Of a stretch of 5,661 nucleotides of DNA, positions 1-5,661 are shown one piece after another. The position numbers and the translations under genes are program-made. Under the pieces are notes generated by a model that saw only the letters and a list, made by a program, of their open reading frames with translations, ran no database searches and was not told where the DNA came from. Origin of the DNA: CAYQTO01 sp964420455. Lineage in GTDB: Bacteria; Sumerlaeota; Sumerlaeia; SLMS01. The stretch spans positions 1-5,661 of the forward strand of contig CAYQTO010000196.1 of assembly GCA_964420455.1 (NCBI GenBank), given 5' to 3'. The stretch's first letter is position 1. Every line of letters begins with the position of its first letter.

Positions 1-530
1 CCCGCGAATCGACGGGCAAAGGCGAGGATCCCCATGAGCGTCACTACCCAGGACAGGCAGCCGGCAAAGAGGGCGGCGGCGCTGAGGAGGCGGTGGCCCG
101 GGGACAGGCCGGCAAAGTTCAGGGCGAGGGAGGACCAGAAGGCGACAGTCATGGGGTTGGTGGCGGTCATGGCGAGGCCGGCGAGGAAGCCGGCGGCGAG
201 TGCCCGGTGGCGGGGCGTCTCGAGGCTCGTGGCGTCCTGCGCGGTAAGCGATTCGAGGCGAAAGGCATCCCGCCAGGCCAACACGCCCAACGTCGTGAGC
301 ACGAATCCGCCCAGCAGGTGGAGGGCGAGCTGGACGGGGGGATGGCTGACGAGGACACCGAGACCGGCGGAGAAGAGGAAAAGGTAGACGGTGTCTATAC
401 ACACGGCGCCGAGGCCGACGACGAAGCCCGCGGCGAGGCCGTCGCGGAGGGAGCGGCGGATGATTTCGAGATTCACGGGCCCGATCGGCGCCGCCACGAG
501 CCATCCGGTCGCGTAGGCCCCCGCGAGCAT
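1..530 (-). CDS. LysE/RhtB-family amino-acid exporter, C-terminus cut off by window edge
   Basis: An open minus-strand frame runs without a stop from the ATG at 530 to the window edge (176 codons). The product is very hydrophobic. It opens with a membrane segment ending in the family hallmark APIGPVN (residues 14-20), followed by a short polar stretch (EIIRRSLRDG) and a second membrane segment of the form AAGFVVGLGAVCIDTVYLF. A third hydrophobic segment lies near residues 67-85. The second half carries ATNPMTVAFWSSLAL, matching the conserved Asn-Pro motif of the LysE repeat. LysE/RhtB proteins are inner-membrane exporters of amino acids or related small molecules, usually about 200-210 residues, so roughly 30 C-terminal residues are missing. 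The substrate cannot be told from sequence. An in-frame TTG at 539 is an alternative start. Neither start has a clear Shine-Dalgarno, so translation may depend on the upstream gene, whose stop is 29 nt away. The family call is secure; the start is not. Confidence 0.86.
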   Translation of the reverse strand, partial: MLAGAYATGWLVAAPIGPVNLEIIRRSLRDGLAAGFVVGLGAVCIDTVYLFLFSAGLGVLVSHPPVQLALHLLGGFVLTTLGVLAWRDAFRLESLTAQDATSLETPRHRALAAGFLAGLAMTATNPMTVAFWSSLALNFAGLSPGHRLLSAAALFAGCLSWVVTLMGILAFARRFA

Positions 531-559
531 TCCGGCCAATGATGTCGCGGAGGGGTCCG

Positions 560-1564
560 CTATCGCGAGGTGCCGTCCATCCGGAAGTTTCGGCGAATCC
601 CCGGGAGGATGACCATTTCGTCGAAATAGACCGTGCCGCGGGGATTCATGGTACCGGTACGGAACTCCTCCTCGCGCGGGCGGACCGCAATCTGGAACGA
701 CACCACCTGGTCCAGGCGCTGGTCTGTCCCGCCCCACAGGTACCCCACCTGGTCCGACGTGATGACGTACTGCTTTCCCTTGAAATCCGTTGGCTGGTCG
801 ATCACCGCGCCAAAGTTGGTATCGTCCGCGTCGATCAACTTGAAATCGATGGAGTTGTTGCCGCCCTCGCCAGCGAGTTGGAAGACGATCGTATATTCGG
901 GAGGGAGGCGGAACTGCTGCTCGGGGCTGAGATGCCTGAAGATTTGAACCCAGTTCCACTCGTCGGTAACGAGCTGGTACCGGAGGGCGAAGGCGCGGCC
1001 GCGGACGCCGCGAACCAACGACAGCTGGACCAGCGTGCCCGCCGTCGATCCCTCGTTCCCCCACCCATAGAGGGTGTCGAAGGACTCCTGAAAGATGGCG
1101 CCCTGAACGGTGGTCATGCGGTTCTCGCCGGGATTGGTGACGGCCGAGGCGTCCAGCACCTCCAGCGCGTCGAGCAACGGGTCCGCCGGGTAGTAGGTCA
1201 CGAAGCGGGTGAACTCGCGGCCCTCCGGATCCAGGATAAGAATCGTCGGCACGCGGAACACGCCGTACTGGCGCCGCAGCGCGTCGTTCCCCGTCGCGTC
1301 CACCGGGATGCTCACGAACTCCTCGTTGAGCGTCTCCACCACGATGGGATCGCGGAAGGTTTCGTTTTGCATCCGCCGGCAGGGGGCTGCCTGCATGCTG
1401 AAGAAATACATAAAGACCGGGCGGCGCGTCTGTGCCGCGTATTGCAGACCCTGGTTCGGCTCCATGATCCAACGGATTGTCTCGGCCGGGGCCTTTCCGG
1501 CGAGGAGTTGCCCCAAGCACGCGAGCACGAGCAGCACGGCCCATGGTGACGGATGTTGAAGCAT
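560..1564 (-). CDS. Exported thioredoxin-fold protein with C-terminal carbohydrate-binding-like domain and degenerate AAPC active site
   Basis: This 334-residue protein has a Sec-type signal peptide: a hydrophobic core at about residues 9-22 and likely cleavage after APA at 27. A cysteine at 16 sits in a poor lipobox (VLAC), so a lipoprotein is less likely. Residues 30-135 form a thioredoxin-like domain of the Thioredoxin_7 style: PVFMYFFSM strand, active-site helix with AAPCRRM (59-65), NEEFVSIPVD strand, and VPTILIL with the cis-proline at 106. Only the second active-site cysteine (C62) remains; the first position is alanine 59, so ordinary disulphide exchange is unlikely. Residues 158-320 look like a galactose-binding-like beta-sandwich: ESFDTLYGW opening, a WNWVQIFR strand, GGNNSIDFKLID, and the closing GTVYFDEMVI that resembles the last strand of such modules. 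The start is set by a Shine-Dalgarno 8 nt upstream. It probably acts in the periplasm or at the cell surface; its partner is unknown. The domain calls are made from motifs only. Confidence 0.85.
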   Translation of the reverse strand: MLQHPSPWAVLLVLACLGQLLAGKAPAETIRWIMEPNQGLQYAAQTRRPVFMYFFSMQAAPCRRMQNETFRDPIVVETLNEEFVSIPVDATGNDALRRQYGVFRVPTILILDPEGREFTRFVTYYPADPLLDALEVLDASAVTNPGENRMTTVQGAIFQESFDTLYGWGNEGSTAGTLVQLSLVRGVRGRAFALRYQLVTDEWNWVQIFRHLSPEQQFRLPPEYTIVFQLAGEGGNNSIDFKLIDADDTNFGAVIDQPTDFKGKQYVITSDQVGYLWGGTDQRLDQVVSFQIAVRPREEEFRTGTMNPRGTVYFDEMVILPGIRRNFRMDGTSR

Positions 1565-1572
1565 GGTTTGTC

Positions 1573-1578
1573 CCTCCT
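1573..1578 (-). promoter_or_regulatory. Ribosome binding site of the exported thioredoxin-fold gene
   Basis: On the minus strand this reads AGGAGG within AGAGGAGGGA, 8 nt before the ATG at 1564. It is a near-perfect Shine-Dalgarno at standard spacing and fixes the start of this gene. Confidence 0.8.
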
Positions 1579-1597
1579 CTTTGATTAGCTGCGAACT

Positions 1598-1626
1598 CTA
1601 AGATGCTTACATGCGAAAAGAGTCAA
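1598..1626 (-). promoter_or_regulatory. Candidate sigma70-type promoter for the thioredoxin-fold / LysE pair
   Basis: On the minus strand TTGACT (1626-1621, five of six matches to the -35 consensus) is followed after 17 nt by TCTTAG (1603-1598, three of six matches to the -10). It lies in a locally AT-richer part of the 110-nt gap and would leave a leader of about 26 nt. The spacing and -35 are good but the -10 is weak, so this is a candidate only. Confidence 0.35.
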
Positions 1627-1653
1627 ACAAGATCGTTCGGTCGTGGTAGGCGA

Positions 1654-1671
1654 GGAGCCGAGTGCGGCGCC
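1654..1671 (-). terminator. Weak GC-rich hairpin just after the methyltransferase stop
   Basis: GGAGCCG (1654-1660) and CGGCGCC (1665-1671) pair with one internal A-G mismatch around the loop AGTG, starting 3 nt past the methyltransferase stop codon. The position suits a terminator, but no T-run follows on the minus strand. If functional it would be weak or assisted by other factors. Such short GC hairpins also arise by chance in DNA of this composition. Confidence 0.2.
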
Positions 1672-1674
1672 CCA

Positions 1675-2382
1675 TTAGGGGAGCGGGCGGAAGATCCTCA
1701 GGAAATCGGCGGCGGTAGGCTGCATCCGGTACCGCGTGGGGAGCCGCTCCGCCACCGCACCGAGGGATTCCGCGGCTTCGACCACGGGGGCCACGTGGGG
1801 CGAGGGCTCGCCATGGGTCTGGACAAGGGGGAAGATGCGGACCTCGCGGGCGACGCGGAGCATTTCGCGGACGGAGGCGAGGTGGAAGTCGCGGTTGCGA
1901 TGCTCGCTGTAGCTGAAGAGAAAGTGGGAACAGAGGGCGAGATCGAAGGTGTCGTCGTCGAAGGGGAGGGACGGCAGCGAGGCGGCGACGTAGCGTCCAG
2001 CGGCAATGCCCGCGTCGTAGTCGGCGAGAAAACGCTCCATGGCGGCGAGACGTCGCTCTCGAAGTTCGTCGGGATCGCGGACCTCGATCCACAGGTAGGC
2101 GTCCCGGGCGGCGCGGGTTTTCTCGATGACGAGATCCAGAGTTTCGTGGATGCGCCGCCCGAGGTCGGCGCGGCTATAAAGATAGATGGGGTCGGCGGCG
2201 GTGGCGTTGCCGCCGCGGGCAGTCGCCTCGGCGGTAAACCCCGCCGGGCCGGCGGCGACATCGAGGAGTCGCAACCCGAGGTCCGCCTCCGTCAGGCCGA
2301 ACATGCGTTTGTACTCGGCGAGGCCGCGACCGAACGGCACAACGTCCTCAAGGCGCACTCCCTCGGGCCGGGGGGTGCCCAC
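1675..2382 (-). CDS. Class I SAM-dependent methyltransferase, translationally coupled to trpB
   Basis: This 235-residue cytoplasmic protein has a Rossmann-type methyltransferase layout. Residues 16-35 (PFGRGLAEYKRMFGLTEADL) are a lead-in seen in a family of uncharacterised bacterial methyltransferases. Motif I is RLLDVAAGPAGF (38-49), the SAM-binding loop in a variant form (AAGPAG rather than GxGxG). Asp64 in ATAADPIY is the acidic residue expected after strand 2. LPSLPFDDDTFDLALCSHFL (136-155) is motif IV, the typical end of the SAM-binding core. A helical, charged insert (about 78-128) between strands 2 and 4 may form a substrate lid. The start is GTG at 2382, supported by GGAG 8 nt upstream inside the end of trpB; the trpB stop is 5 nt before it. 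The substrate (small molecule, lipid or protein) cannot be told. The methyltransferase class is firm; any function beyond that is unknown. Confidence 0.88.
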   Translation of the reverse strand: MGTPRPEGVRLEDVVPFGRGLAEYKRMFGLTEADLGLRLLDVAAGPAGFTAEATARGGNATAADPIYLYSRADLGRRIHETLDLVIEKTRAARDAYLWIEVRDPDELRERRLAAMERFLADYDAGIAAGRYVAASLPSLPFDDDTFDLALCSHFLFSYSEHRNRDFHLASVREMLRVAREVRIFPLVQTHGEPSPHVAPVVEAAESLGAVAERLPTRYRMQPTAADFLRIFRPLP

Positions 2383-2387
2383 CGGGT

Positions 2388-3617
2388 CTACTCCAGGTCG
2401 ATGTGCTTCATGAGGGAGAAGACGTCCTTGTCGCCCCGTCCGGACATGGAAAGGACGACGATGGCGTCGTCGTCGACTTGGGGGGCCATCTTATGGAGCC
2501 AGGCGAGGGCGTGGGCGGTCTCGAGGGCGGGGATGATCCCTTCAAGTTCGCTGGTGCGGCGCAGGGCCTCGAGCGCCTCCTGGTCGGTGATGGAAACGTA
2601 GTGGCACCGGCCTGTCCGCGCATAGAAGCTGTGTTCGGGGCCGACACCGGGGTAGTCGAGCCCGGCGCTGATGCTGTGGGCTGGCGTGATCTGCCCGTCC
2701 TCGGTCTGGAGGACGTAGCTCCGGCTGCCCTGAAAGACGCCGACCTGGGCGTTGGTGATGGTCGCGGCGTGCTGGCCCGTGGCGAGCCCCTCCCCTTCGG
2801 CCTCCACCCCCCAGAACGCCACCGAATGGTCGTCGTAAAACGGATGAAAGATGCCGAGGCTGTTGCTGCCGCCGCCGACGCAGGCGATCACGTGGTCCGG
2901 GAGCCGGCCCTCCGCCCGCTGCACCTGCTCGCGGGTCTCGCACCCGATCACCGATTGGAAGTCGCGCACCATGCGGGGAAACGGATGGGGGCCGACACAG
3001 CTGCCGATGATGTAGTGGGTGTCCTCACAGGAGGCGAGCCAGTCGCGCATGGCCTCGTTGGTGGCGTCCTTGAGGGTCGAGGAGCCGCTCGTCACCGGGA
3101 TCACCTCCGCGCCCATAAGGCGCATGCGGAAAACGTTGAGCTTCTGGCGCTCGACGTCCTCGGCGCCCATATAGACGTAGCACTTGAGGCCAAAGAGGGC
3201 ACAGGCGGTGGCGGTGGCGACGCCGTGCTGGCCGGCGCCGGTCTCGGCAATGATACGTTCCTTGCCGAGCTTTCGCGCGAGGAGCACCTGGCCGAGGGTA
3301 TTGTTCAGCTTGTGGGCGCCGGTGTGGAGGAGGTCCTCGCGCTTGGAGTACACACGAAAGCGCCCACCGAGGAAGTCCTCCGTGCGGCGGCCGCGGGTGA
3401 GCGGCGTCGGTCGCCCGGCGTACTCCTTCTGGAGGTCGTAGAGCTCGCGATGAAAGGCGGGATCGTTCCAAGCCTCGAGGTACTGGCGCTCGAGGTCGAT
3501 GAGCGTCTGCATGAGCGTCTCGGGGACGTAGCGGCCGCCGAAGATGCCGTAATAGCCGCGGCTGTCGGGACGCTGGTCGGCGGGGACAAAGGTGGGGGCC
3601 GGCTGGGTGACGCTCAT
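2388..3617 (-). CDS. trpB: Tryptophan synthase beta chain
   Basis: TrpB is the PLP-dependent subunit that condenses indole with L-serine to give L-tryptophan, normally in an alpha2-beta2 complex with TrpA in the cytoplasm. From the ATG at 3617 the protein has 409 residues, about the usual TrpB length. Diagnostic motifs are all present: GYYGIFGGRYVPETLM (21-36), the PLP Schiff-base lysine K103 in HTGAHKLNN, the catalytic glutamate E125 in AETGAGQHGVATATA, the phosphate-binding loop GGGSN (248-252), and SGRGDKD (392-398) near the C-terminus. The sequence resembles the common TrpB1 type, not the longer TrpB2. The frame stays open upstream to 3779, but that 54-residue extension is low in complexity and lies before a Shine-Dalgarno (GGGAGG at 3634-3629), so 3617 is the better start. 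No trpA follows: the next gene, 5 nt on, is a methyltransferase. No leader peptide with tandem Trp codons is visible upstream. Confidence 0.97.
   Translation of the reverse strand: MSVTQPAPTFVPADQRPDSRGYYGIFGGRYVPETLMQTLIDLERQYLEAWNDPAFHRELYDLQKEYAGRPTPLTRGRRTEDFLGGRFRVYSKREDLLHTGAHKLNNTLGQVLLARKLGKERIIAETGAGQHGVATATACALFGLKCYVYMGAEDVERQKLNVFRMRLMGAEVIPVTSGSSTLKDATNEAMRDWLASCEDTHYIIGSCVGPHPFPRMVRDFQSVIGCETREQVQRAEGRLPDHVIACVGGGSNSLGIFHPFYDDHSVAFWGVEAEGEGLATGQHAATITNAQVGVFQGSRSYVLQTEDGQITPAHSISAGLDYPGVGPEHSFYARTGRCHYVSITDQEALEALRRTSELEGIIPALETAHALAWLHKMAPQVDDDAIVVLSMSGRGDKDVFSLMKHIDLE
2391..2394 (-). promoter_or_regulatory. Ribosome binding site of the methyltransferase, inside the end of trpB
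   Basis: The minus strand reads GGAG, 8 nt before the GTG at 2382. It overlaps the last codons of trpB, which supports the GTG start and implies translational coupling of the two genes. Confidence 0.55.
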
Positions 3618-3628
3618 GATTGGGGGAA

Positions 3629-3634
3629 CCTCCC
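3629..3634 (-). promoter_or_regulatory. Ribosome binding site of trpB
   Basis: The minus strand reads GGGAGG, 11 nt before the ATG at 3617. The spacing is slightly long, but it supports 3617 as the start over the longer open frame reaching 3779. Confidence 0.55.
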
Positions 3635-3651
3635 TGCGCAGGTGAGCGGGG

Positions 3652-3680
3652 AAGCTAGGGGCGGGGCTGGCGCAAATCAA
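3652..3680 (-). promoter_or_regulatory. Candidate sigma70-type promoter of trpB
   Basis: On the minus strand TTGATT (3680-3675, four of six -35 matches) and TAGCTT (3657-3652, three of six -10 matches) are separated by exactly 17 nt. Transcription from it would give a leader of roughly 25-30 nt holding the trpB ribosome binding site, too short for a classical attenuator or riboswitch. The match is moderate and unconfirmed. Confidence 0.35.
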
Positions 3681-3802
3681 GGTGGGATTGGGGAAGGGAA
3701 CTGGACGGGATGGCCTTGGGGCGCCGTTGAACATGTTGGCTTGCGCGGCCCGTCCGGTCCGGGAACTCTTTTCCCTCAATAAGCCTCAAAAAAGGTGCCT
3801 TC

Positions 3803-3825
3803 TTTCCCCAACCTTTTAGGGGAAA
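3803..3825. repeat. Perfect inverted repeat in the divergent intergenic region
   Basis: TTTCCCC (3803-3809) and GGGGAAA (3819-3825) form a perfect 7-bp inverted repeat around a 9-nt AT-rich spacer (AACCTTTTA). It lies between divergent trpB and the TlpA-like gene, 56 bp before the ATG of the latter. It could be an operator for a dimeric regulator or a leader hairpin. No T-run follows on the plus strand; read on the minus strand, a short run (TTTTTT with neighbouring bases, 3792-3787) lies about 10 nt past the stem, a weak match to a terminator. Function is unproven. Confidence 0.35.
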
Positions 3826-3869
3826 CCGCGTCCTTGTAAGTGATGGCCGACACACCTTGTGATTACCTC

Positions 3870-3876
3870 AAGGAGG
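3870..3876 (+). promoter_or_regulatory. Ribosome binding site deciding the start of the TlpA-like gene
   Basis: AAGGAGG lies 5 nt before the ATG at 3882. It is a full Shine-Dalgarno and favours 3882 over the upstream in-frame GTG at 3840 and ATG at 3843, which would place a charged, non-signal sequence before the signal peptide. Confidence 0.8.
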
Positions 3877-3881
3877 ACTCC

Positions 3882-5645
3882 ATGCTCCGTGCCGCTCTGA
3901 TGATGATGGAGGCAGTGGCGCTTCTGGCCGCCGCCCAGCAACCCGCCACCGCCGCCGAGGACCGCCACATCCGTGTCAGCGTTGTCGACCACCAGGGCGA
4001 CCACGTAAAGGGGGCCTACCTTTGGGGCGTCGCCCAAACCGACGGAAACTTCGGAATGCACGTGGAGGCGGATCTCGCCGATGGCAGGAACGAGAAGGTT
4101 CGTCTTCTTTCCGGGTCCATGGGGTCCTATGGGGAACTGGTTTCGTTCGATTGGGTCGTGGTCTCGGACGAGGGTGTGGCGCGTGGGGTGGTCGAGGAAG
4201 AAGACCTGGCGGACCTGGAAGAAATGACGGTGACGCTCCGTCCGGTCCGGCCGGTCAAGGTCACGATCGAGAGCCCCATGCCTCTTTCCGAGGATGCCCA
4301 GCTTTTCGCGACGATCGCGGACTTTGGCGGACACGTCTATACAAAGAATTTCGCCACGGGGCCTTTTTCGGACAGACAAGGCGAAACTTTCACGGTCGCG
4401 CCGGTGACCGCGCGCGAGGGGAACGTCTATACGCTTCTGGTTCCCGACCTCGGGGCGGAACCCCTCCATTTCTCCCTCGACGATCCCGGGTCGGTTCGTT
4501 TCTGCCAGTTCTCGCCCATGCTGTCGTCCTCTGAATTGGGGGACTCTTTGACGCTCACTTTGCCGGAGGCGGGTACCCTCGCGGCCACCTTCACCGTGCC
4601 GGAGGACGAGGACCCCCAGGATCTCACGATCAAGCTCTCGAGGACGGCGGCGTTCGATGATGCCACCGGCGAGACACGTCGCTACGGGGCGGACCTCCTC
4701 TTCCTGGCGGAGGAGGACGTCCGCTCCCTCGCCACCGGACCGATGACCCTTCCTTCAGGGAGCTATGAGGTGGAGTTTGCCACGGGAACGGCCCGCAACC
4801 GTTGGGATCGGCGTCGGCCGGACTTTTTCGAGGATCGCCAGCGGGTGACCGTCGAGCCCGGCAAGCAGGTCACCGCCGCCGCGACCTACAGGCAGGTGGA
4901 AGCGGTCGATTACGAGGGCGATCAAGCCGCCCGCGTGCTGATCACAGCGGCCACGGGCGAGCCGGTGGCCGGCCGGGACTTCGAACTGTACGTTCGCGAC
5001 ACCCCCCGCGGCATGCTCCTCGTTGGGTCGGCCACGACCGACGAAGGGGGCCGGGCCACCTTCGAGGGGCTGAAGCCGGGTACCTACTGGCTCCAGAACG
5101 AGAACAACGGTATCGGCGAGGTAACCATCAAGGGCGCCGGCGAGGAGCCCCAGGTGGCTTCCTTCAACTTTCCCCCGAACGCGGGCGACCCCATGATCGA
5201 CGCGGTGCTGACCGACGTGGACACGGGCGAGGAGGTGCGCCTGTCGGACTTCAAGGGCCGGGTGCTTTTCCTCGACTTCTGGGCGACGTGGTGCGGTCCC
5301 TGCCAGGGGCCCATGGCACACAACAGCCGGGTGCTGGAGCGGATGGGCAACGATTGGGCCGGCAAGGCGGAGATCATTGCCATCAGCTGTGACGAGTCGA
5401 AGGAGAAGCTGGTCGAACATATCGCGAAGGAGGGTTGGGGGAACGTCCGCCACCTGATCGCGACGGAGGGGGGCATGGGCTGGAAGGCAAAGGTGATGCA
5501 GGACTACGGCATCCGATGGATTCCAACGGCGTTGCTGGTGGACCAGTCGGGGACGATCGTCTGGCGCGGTAATCCGTCGGGCTTCCGGTTGGAGGAGCGT
5601 ATAGACGAGCTGATCGCGAAGGGGCCCTCGGCCGGCGGGGGGTAA
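3882..5645 (+). CDS. Exported TlpA/ResA-type thioredoxin protein with long beta-rich N-terminal region
   Basis: This 587-residue protein has a probable Sec signal peptide (1-25, likely cleavage after ATAA), though with few positive charges and a glutamate at 10 in its core. Residues 28-345 are rich in beta-strand-like sequence and acidic residues; I recognise no named domain there. Residues 348-405 resemble a transthyretin/SpaA- or carboxypeptidase-regulatory-like module, seen in TGEPVAGRDF and GRATFEGLKPGTYWL. Residues 435-580 are a TlpA/ResA/AhpC-TSA-type thioredoxin domain: GDPMIDAVL entry, VRLSDFKGRVLFLDFWATW, intact redox pair C471-C474 in WCGPC, and cis-proline 548 in WIPTALLVD. Such domains reduce or exchange disulphides outside the cytoplasm, for example in cytochrome c maturation, though no such partner is present here. 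The start is set by a strong Shine-Dalgarno. The gene is transcribed away from trpB. The thioredoxin domain is certain; the role of the first 430 residues is unknown. Confidence 0.92.
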   Translation: MLRAALMMMEAVALLAAAQQPATAAEDRHIRVSVVDHQGDHVKGAYLWGVAQTDGNFGMHVEADLADGRNEKVRLLSGSMGSYGELVSFDWVVVSDEGVARGVVEEEDLADLEEMTVTLRPVRPVKVTIESPMPLSEDAQLFATIADFGGHVYTKNFATGPFSDRQGETFTVAPVTAREGNVYTLLVPDLGAEPLHFSLDDPGSVRFCQFSPMLSSSELGDSLTLTLPEAGTLAATFTVPEDEDPQDLTIKLSRTAAFDDATGETRRYGADLLFLAEEDVRSLATGPMTLPSGSYEVEFATGTARNRWDRRRPDFFEDRQRVTVEPGKQVTAAATYRQVEAVDYEGDQAARVLITAATGEPVAGRDFELYVRDTPRGMLLVGSATTDEGGRATFEGLKPGTYWLQNENNGIGEVTIKGAGEEPQVASFNFPPNAGDPMIDAVLTDVDTGEEVRLSDFKGRVLFLDFWATWCGPCQGPMAHNSRVLERMGNDWAGKAEIIAISCDESKEKLVEHIAKEGWGNVRHLIATEGGMGWKAKVMQDYGIRWIPTALLVDQSGTIVWRGNPSGFRLEERIDELIAKGPSAGGG

Positions 5646-5661
5646 GATGGCGCTTGGGGGA

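Noticed and set aside
539..1549. Long plus-strand open frame of 336 codons opposite the thioredoxin-fold gene
   Set aside because: It is a high-GC antisense shadow. The minus-strand frame has a signal peptide, recognisable domains and a strong ribosome binding site; this one has composition-driven sequence without motifs.
1603..2601. Plus-strand open frame of 332 codons across the methyltransferase and the end of trpB
   Set aside because: It crosses two real genes on the opposite strand and its product is a low-information run of Gly, Glu, Val and Arg residues.
3618..3779. 54-residue N-terminal extension of trpB (ATG at 3779)
   Set aside because: TrpB proteins begin near the 3617 start, which has its own Shine-Dalgarno; the extension is Pro/Arg-rich and overlaps the candidate promoter.
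2403..3782. Plus-strand open frame of 459 codons opposite trpB
   Set aside because: It mirrors trpB along almost its whole length; trpB has every family motif, while this translation shows none.
3840..3881. Upstream GTG (3840) and ATG (3843) starts for the TlpA-like gene
   Set aside because: They would add 13-14 mostly polar residues before the signal peptide and lack a ribosome binding site, whereas 3882 has AAGGAGG 5 nt upstream.
3750..4250. 13-nt repeat CCGTCCGGTCCGG at 3750-3762 and 4238-4250
   Set aside because: There are only two copies, one intergenic and one inside a coding frame, made of GC-rich words common in this DNA; chance is the best explanation.
4335..4432. Recurring word GTCTATAC (near 393, 4337 and 4425)
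   Set aside because: The copies lie in coding sequence without regular spacing or orientation and, in the TlpA-like gene, simply encode Val-Tyr-Thr.
3816..4469. Minus-strand open frame of 217 codons opposite the start of the TlpA-like gene
   Set aside because: It is an antisense shadow with no motif; its His/Arg-rich sequence reflects the codon bias of the plus-strand gene.
5647..5661. Possible start of another plus-strand gene (ATG 1 nt after the TlpA-like stop, preceded by a G-run)
   Set aside because: Only five codons are visible before the window ends, too few to support a gene; sequence beyond the right edge would decide.

Overview
The window is high-GC bacterial DNA (by eye in the mid-60s percent G+C, with strong G/C preference at third codon positions). 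It holds five protein-coding genes and little intergenic space. Four genes lie on the minus strand (about 1-3617) and one on the plus strand (3882-5645), diverging from a 264-bp intergenic region at 3618-3881. There are no RNA genes, insertion sequences, CRISPR arrays or obvious phage genes. Two large exported thioredoxin-fold proteins joined to beta-rich domains suggest a Gram-negative-type environmental lineage, perhaps of the Planctomycetota/Verrucomicrobiota or related candidate-phylum kind. That placement is inference from gene style; no marker gene fixes the taxon.

Minus strand, in order of transcription: trpB (2388-3617, tryptophan synthase beta chain); a class I SAM-dependent methyltransferase (1675-2382) starting with GTG only 5 nt after the trpB stop, with its ribosome binding site inside the end of trpB; after a 110-nt gap holding a candidate promoter, an exported thioredoxin-fold protein (560-1564) with a C-terminal carbohydrate-binding-like beta-sandwich and a degenerate AAPC active site; then, 29 nt further on, a LysE/RhtB-family amino-acid exporter (1-530) cut off by the left window edge. 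The last gene is easily missed because it has no stop codon inside the window.

Plus strand: 3882-5645 encodes a 587-residue exported protein. About 430 residues of mostly unrecognised beta-rich sequence, ending in a transthyretin/SpaA-like module, are followed by a TlpA/ResA-type thioredoxin domain with an intact WCGPC motif.

The genes do not form a known pathway. trpB supplies tryptophan but no trpA is beside it. The methyltransferase is probably co-translated with trpB, but its substrate is unknown. The two exported thioredoxin-fold proteins suggest extracytoplasmic thiol or surface-protein work, one redox-competent by motif and one apparently not. The most noteworthy points are the Cys-to-Ala change in the thioredoxin/beta-sandwich fusion, the uncharacterised N-terminal region of the TlpA-like protein, and the trpB-methyltransferase coupling. 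I see no strong evidence of an undescribed multi-gene system such as a defence island or mobile element.
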